Shown: piece by piece, positions 4,968-7,983 of the stretch | Position numbering within the stretch: position 1 is the first letter of the stretch | How the letters are laid out: each line of letters opens with the position of its first letter | DNA from: an uncultured Veillonellaceae bacterium | Lineage (GTDB): Bacteria; Bacillota; Negativicutes; Veillonellales; Megasphaeraceae | Length of the DNA: 7,983 nucleotides | Reading direction: 5' to 3' | Assembly (NCBI GenBank): GCA_900546795.1 | Contig: UREG01000076.1 | Coordinates: 1-7,983, forward strand | Notes under the pieces: model-generated | The model's input: the letters and a program-made list of their open reading frames with translations, nothing else | Told to the model about the DNA's origin: nothing | The model's database searches: none | Translations under genes and position numbers: made by a program

Positions 4968-6341
4968 ATGAGTGAAAAATCACAAGCCAATGGCATTATG
5001 AAAATCGGGGCGTACTTGACCCGGCTGTCCATGAAATACATGCCGGATCCAAGTATTTTTGCCGTGCTGCTTACCTTTATTTCTTTTTTGCTGGGTGTAT
5101 TTGTAGCCAATGTATCGCCTATGCAGATGGTGGTCAACTGGTATAAAGGATTTTGGAGCCTGCTTACGTTCGCTATGCAGATGGCCTTGATCATTATTAC
5201 CGGATCGGCCGTGGCAGATGCGCCGTTTACCAAACGGAAAATTCAGCAGCTGGCATCTACGGCCAAGACGGCAAAGCAAGCGGTATGGCTCGTTACGTTC
5301 GTTTCTATTTTAGTTTCCTTTATTCACTGGGGACTTAGCCTGATCGTAGCGGCTTTGCTGGCAAAAGAATTGGCAAAAGAGCTGCGGATTAAAAAGATCC
5401 CGTTTGAATACGGGCTGATTGCAGCCGGCGCGTATGTAGGGCAGATGACATGGCATGGGATGCTGTCCGCATCTATCGGGCTGCTGATCGCGACGCCCGG
5501 TCATTTTTTGGAAGATAAAATCGGTTTGATTTCCATGTATGATTATATGTTTAATCCGATGAATATTGCGGTTACCATCGCGCTGCTGGTGCTTCCGCCG
5601 TTGTTCGCGTCCATGCTTCATCCGCATGAACGGGATATCACTCCGCTGTCGGAAGAAAGCATTCGGGCGATCGAATTGGAAACGGATTCTGTAGCAAAAC
5701 TTCCGGAAAATCCGACGGTAGGCGACCGGCTTAATAACAGCCGGATTTTGGCAGGGATGCTGGGCTTGCTGGGCATGGTATATGTAGTATATAATTTTTG
5801 GACGTTTGGATTTAATTTGGATATCAATTTAGTTAATGCAATTTTCCTGTTCTTAGGGATCTTAATGCATAAGACGATGGCAAGCTATCTGAAATCTGTC
5901 AAAGCCGCAACGGGCGGCGTATCGGGCATCGTGTTCCAATTCCCGCTCTATGCCGGGATCATGGGCATGATTCAATATTCCGGGCTGGTAGATATCCTGT
6001 CGCAGGCAATGGTGTCCATCAGTACGGAAGATACCTTCTATTTGTGGACCTTCCTCAGCGCATCGCTGGTTAATATGTTCGTACCGTCCGGCGGCGGACA
6101 ATGGGTCGTACAGGGGCCGATCGCAATCGATTCGGCGATGATGATGGACGCAAATATCATCAAGACCTGCCTGGCAGTGGCATACGGCAACACATGGACG
6201 AATATGGCGCAGCCGTTCTGGGCCATCGCGCTGCTGGGAGTTACTGGACTGCAGGCTCGTGATATCATGGGGTACTCGATGGCAATCATGCTGATGAGCG
6301 GGCTTATCTTCATTATTGGCGTAACGTTCTTGCCGGTATAG
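4968..6341 (+). CDS. atoE: AtoE-family short-chain fatty acid transporter
   Basis: 457 residues, matching the short-chain fatty acid transporter family (about 440-470). It is an inner-membrane protein with roughly 10-12 hydrophobic segments: about 29-48, 61-80, 104-132, 146-176, 199-217, 258-275, 283-299, 318-340, 355-373, 412-428 and 432-455. Family landmarks include the N-terminal RLSMKYMPDPSIFAVLLT block, HWGLSLIVAA (120-129), the loop segment GQMTWHGMLSASIGL, and the strongly conserved FVPSGGGQWVVQGP (371-384) followed by AYGNTWTNMAQPFWAI. Characterised or proposed substrates are acetoacetate, butyrate and similar acids; the actual substrate is not visible from sequence. The ATG is 8 nt after AGGAGG. 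It is the first gene of a tight unit with the amidase (17-nt gap), preceded by a long leader. High confidence in family, moderate in substrate. Confidence 0.92.
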   Translation: MSEKSQANGIMKIGAYLTRLSMKYMPDPSIFAVLLTFISFLLGVFVANVSPMQMVVNWYKGFWSLLTFAMQMALIIITGSAVADAPFTKRKIQQLASTAKTAKQAVWLVTFVSILVSFIHWGLSLIVAALLAKELAKELRIKKIPFEYGLIAAGAYVGQMTWHGMLSASIGLLIATPGHFLEDKIGLISMYDYMFNPMNIAVTIALLVLPPLFASMLHPHERDITPLSEESIRAIELETDSVAKLPENPTVGDRLNNSRILAGMLGLLGMVYVVYNFWTFGFNLDINLVNAIFLFLGILMHKTMASYLKSVKAATGGVSGIVFQFPLYAGIMGMIQYSGLVDILSQAMVSISTEDTFYLWTFLSASLVNMFVPSGGGQWVVQGPIAIDSAMMMDANIIKTCLAVAYGNTWTNMAQPFWAIALLGVTGLQARDIMGYSMAIMLMSGLIFIIGVTFLPV

Positions 6342-6358
6342 CAGAAGGAGGAAGGATC

Positions 6359-7798
6359 ATGAAAGAATGGACGATCGCACAAGCGCATGCAGCAATGGAA
6401 AAAGGCGAATTGACTTGTTTGGAATTGGTAGAGCAGTATTTGGAGCGGATTCGCCAGTATGACGATCGGCTGCACAGTATTATTTTGATAAATCCCAATG
6501 CGCAGGCAGAAGCGAGAGCGCTGGATGAAGCGTTTCATGTGCGCGGGTTTGTAGGGCCGCTTCATGGGATTCCTGTAATCCTTAAAGATAATGTGGAAAC
6601 GGACGATATGCCGACGACGGCGGGAGCGATTGCGCTTAAAGGATTTGAATCGCACCGCAATGGCACGATTGTGGAAAAGCTGAAAGCGGCGGGCGCGGTG
6701 ATTTTGGCAAAATCCAATCTTCATGAATTTGCGATCTGGGGCGAAACAGTCAGTTCGATTTTAGGGCCGACGTATAATCCGTACGATCTCAGCCGCACTC
6801 CCGGCGGTTCGTCCGGCGGTACCGGCGCAGCTATAGCGGCAAATTTTGGGATCATCGGCATTGGAACGGATACGATCAATTCGGTACGGTCGCCGTCTTC
6901 TGCGAATAATCTGGTGGGGATTCGGCCGACGCTGGGACTGGTGAGCCGGCATGGCATTGTACCCTATTCCCTGACCCAAGACACGGCAGGCCCGATTTGC
7001 CGAACAGTGGACGACGCGGCAAGGACGCTGACCGTATTGGCTGGATACGATCCCAATGACAGCGAGACGGCCTGGGCGTACCGGAAAACAGAAGTATATG
7101 AAGCGGATTTGGACGAATCGTCGCTGGCTGGAAAACGGTTCGGCGTGCTGAAAAGCTTTTTTGGCAAAGAAGAGATCCATAAACCGGTCAATCAAGTCAT
7201 GGAAGCGGCGATGGCGGTGCTGGAAAAGGCTGGCGCTGTATTGGTGCCGATTGAAGATCCGATTGATTCGGGCTGGCTGACGAGCAGCGTGAGCGTGCAT
7301 TTAGATGACTTTAACGATCATTTGACTGCGTACCTGCAGAGTTTTCCGGCGGATGAAATCCCGTCGCATTCGCTGAAAGAGATTTATGACAGCGGCAAAT
7401 ATCATCCGGTAGATAAAGGAAATATCGAAGATGCGCTGCGGCTGACGACGCATTCGGCGGCGTATAATGAAAAACTCCTGCGGCAGCAGGCTGTGCGCAA
7501 TACGATGGTAAAACTGATGGCAGATCTGGAATTGGACGCAGTGCTGTATCCTCATCAGCAGCAGCTGGTCTGCAAGATCGGCGATTCGCAAAAACAGAGA
7601 AACGGCGTACTGTGCTCGGTAACGGGATTCCCATCGGTCGTGGTGCCGGCAGGATTTACAGAACCGGAAGAAACGGCGCCGCTCGGCGTGCCGGTAGGCA
7701 TGGAATTTATTGGAGAACCGTGGTCGGAAAAGCGGCTTCTTGCGTTGGCAGCAGCATATGAACGAGCTGCTTGCCCGCGGAAATCACCTGTATTATAA
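6359..7798 (+). CDS. Amidase-signature family hydrolase
   Basis: 479 residues, full length. These cytoplasmic enzymes cleave carboxamides through a Ser-cisSer-Lys triad. Catalytic Lys76 lies in PVILKDN, cis-Ser151 in TPGGSSGG, and the nucleophile Ser175 in GTDTINSVRSP. Spacings (75 and 24 residues) match those I recall for fatty acid amide hydrolase and malonamidase. Further family blocks are GPLHGIPV (66-73), ANNLVGIRPTLGLVSRHGIVP (182-202) and DTAGPICRTVDDAA (208-221). The common GG just before the nucleophile is replaced by IN (173-174), a subfamily trait that may affect the oxyanion hole. No gatB/gatC partner or Gln-tRNA context is present, so it is not a GatA. Start: ATG 7 nt after AAGGAGG, 17 nt after the transporter stop, so the two genes are surely co-transcribed. 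Substrate unknown; an amide yielding an acid handled by the carrier is plausible but unproven. Confidence 0.93.
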   Translation: MKEWTIAQAHAAMEKGELTCLELVEQYLERIRQYDDRLHSIILINPNAQAEARALDEAFHVRGFVGPLHGIPVILKDNVETDDMPTTAGAIALKGFESHRNGTIVEKLKAAGAVILAKSNLHEFAIWGETVSSILGPTYNPYDLSRTPGGSSGGTGAAIAANFGIIGIGTDTINSVRSPSSANNLVGIRPTLGLVSRHGIVPYSLTQDTAGPICRTVDDAARTLTVLAGYDPNDSETAWAYRKTEVYEADLDESSLAGKRFGVLKSFFGKEEIHKPVNQVMEAAMAVLEKAGAVLVPIEDPIDSGWLTSSVSVHLDDFNDHLTAYLQSFPADEIPSHSLKEIYDSGKYHPVDKGNIEDALRLTTHSAAYNEKLLRQQAVRNTMVKLMADLELDAVLYPHQQQLVCKIGDSQKQRNGVLCSVTGFPSVVVPAGFTEPEETAPLGVPVGMEFIGEPWSEKRLLALAAAYERAACPRKSPVL

Positions 7799-7826
7799 AA
7801 TTGCATACCACCCCCTTTGGAAATAG

Positions 7827-7870
7827 CAAAGACGGCGGAGGCGTATATCGCTTCTGCCGTCTTTGTTTTA
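7827..7870 (+). terminator. Terminator of the transporter-amidase unit
   Basis: CAAAGACGGC (7827-7836) pairs perfectly with GCCGTCTTTG (7856-7865). The stem continues inward through mixed and G-U pairs to a TATAT loop, giving about 17-18 bp in all. TTTT follows. It begins 28 nt after the amidase stop. Confidence 0.93.
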
Positions 7871-7983
7871 TATAAATACAATTGATGAGGGCAGATAAAC
7901 GAAATAAAGTAAAATATATTTTTGTATTATGAAATATTTATTATATATATTATATAATTCGGAAAAGATTCTCGTCAACTCGT
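7871..7983. other. AT-rich intergenic end of the window, possible promoter region
   Basis: The last 113 nt are very AT-rich, with a long alternating TA stretch. TTGTAT (7922-7927) with TATATT (7946-7951), and a separate perfect TATAAT (7953-7958), are possible promoter elements for a rightward gene beyond the window, but such matches are expected by chance in this composition. No ORF or RNA gene is seen. Confidence 0.3.

Noticed and set aside
1..7983. CRISPR array, prophage, insertion sequence or defence island
   Set aside because: There are no spaced direct repeats, no integrase, transposase or phage genes, and all recognisable genes are housekeeping or metabolic.

Overview
The window looks chromosomal, from a low-to-mid GC Firmicute. 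Strong AAGGAGG-type ribosome sites, intrinsic terminators with U-tails, a DUF1659/DUF2922 pair, a GlcD-type flavoprotein and an AtoE-type fatty-acid carrier together suggest an anaerobic, lactate- or short-chain-acid-handling member of the Negativicutes (Megasphaera/Veillonella-like). That placement is inference from gene content and style only. Nothing looks like a phage, insertion sequence, plasmid or CRISPR array.

Layout. (1) 1-214: the 3' part of tRNA-Thr(GGU), a complete elongator-type tRNA-Met(CAU) and two stacked terminators. (2) 377-1168, minus strand: a membrane-anchored protein with a DnaQ-like exonuclease fold that appears to have lost its acidic catalytic residues, closed by its own terminator. 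(3) 1168-3617, plus strand: divergent, overlapping promoters around a small dyad, then a GlcD-family FAD-linked 2-hydroxyacid dehydrogenase and galU (UTP-glucose-1-phosphate uridylyltransferase), closed by a strong hairpin. (4) 3641-3873: gene-free DNA packed with hairpins. (5) 3931-4475, minus strand: a two-gene unit of tiny DUF2922 and DUF1659 proteins with a recognisable promoter and a perfect 12-bp palindrome in the leader. (6) 4476-4967: a 490-bp gene-free, strikingly purine-rich stretch leading to (7) 4968-7870, plus strand: an AtoE-family short-chain fatty acid transporter and an amidase-signature hydrolase, tightly spaced and sharing one terminator. (8) 7871-7983: AT-rich DNA, probably the upstream region of the next gene.

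How the genes may work together: the GlcD-like enzyme would oxidise a 2-hydroxyacid such as D-lactate or glycolate. GalU makes UDP-glucose for envelope sugars and is probably only a transcriptional neighbour. The AtoE/amidase unit may release or import small carboxylates. No complete undescribed system is evident. The most unusual items are the membrane-tethered pseudo-exonuclease and the structured or composition-biased intergenic regions.
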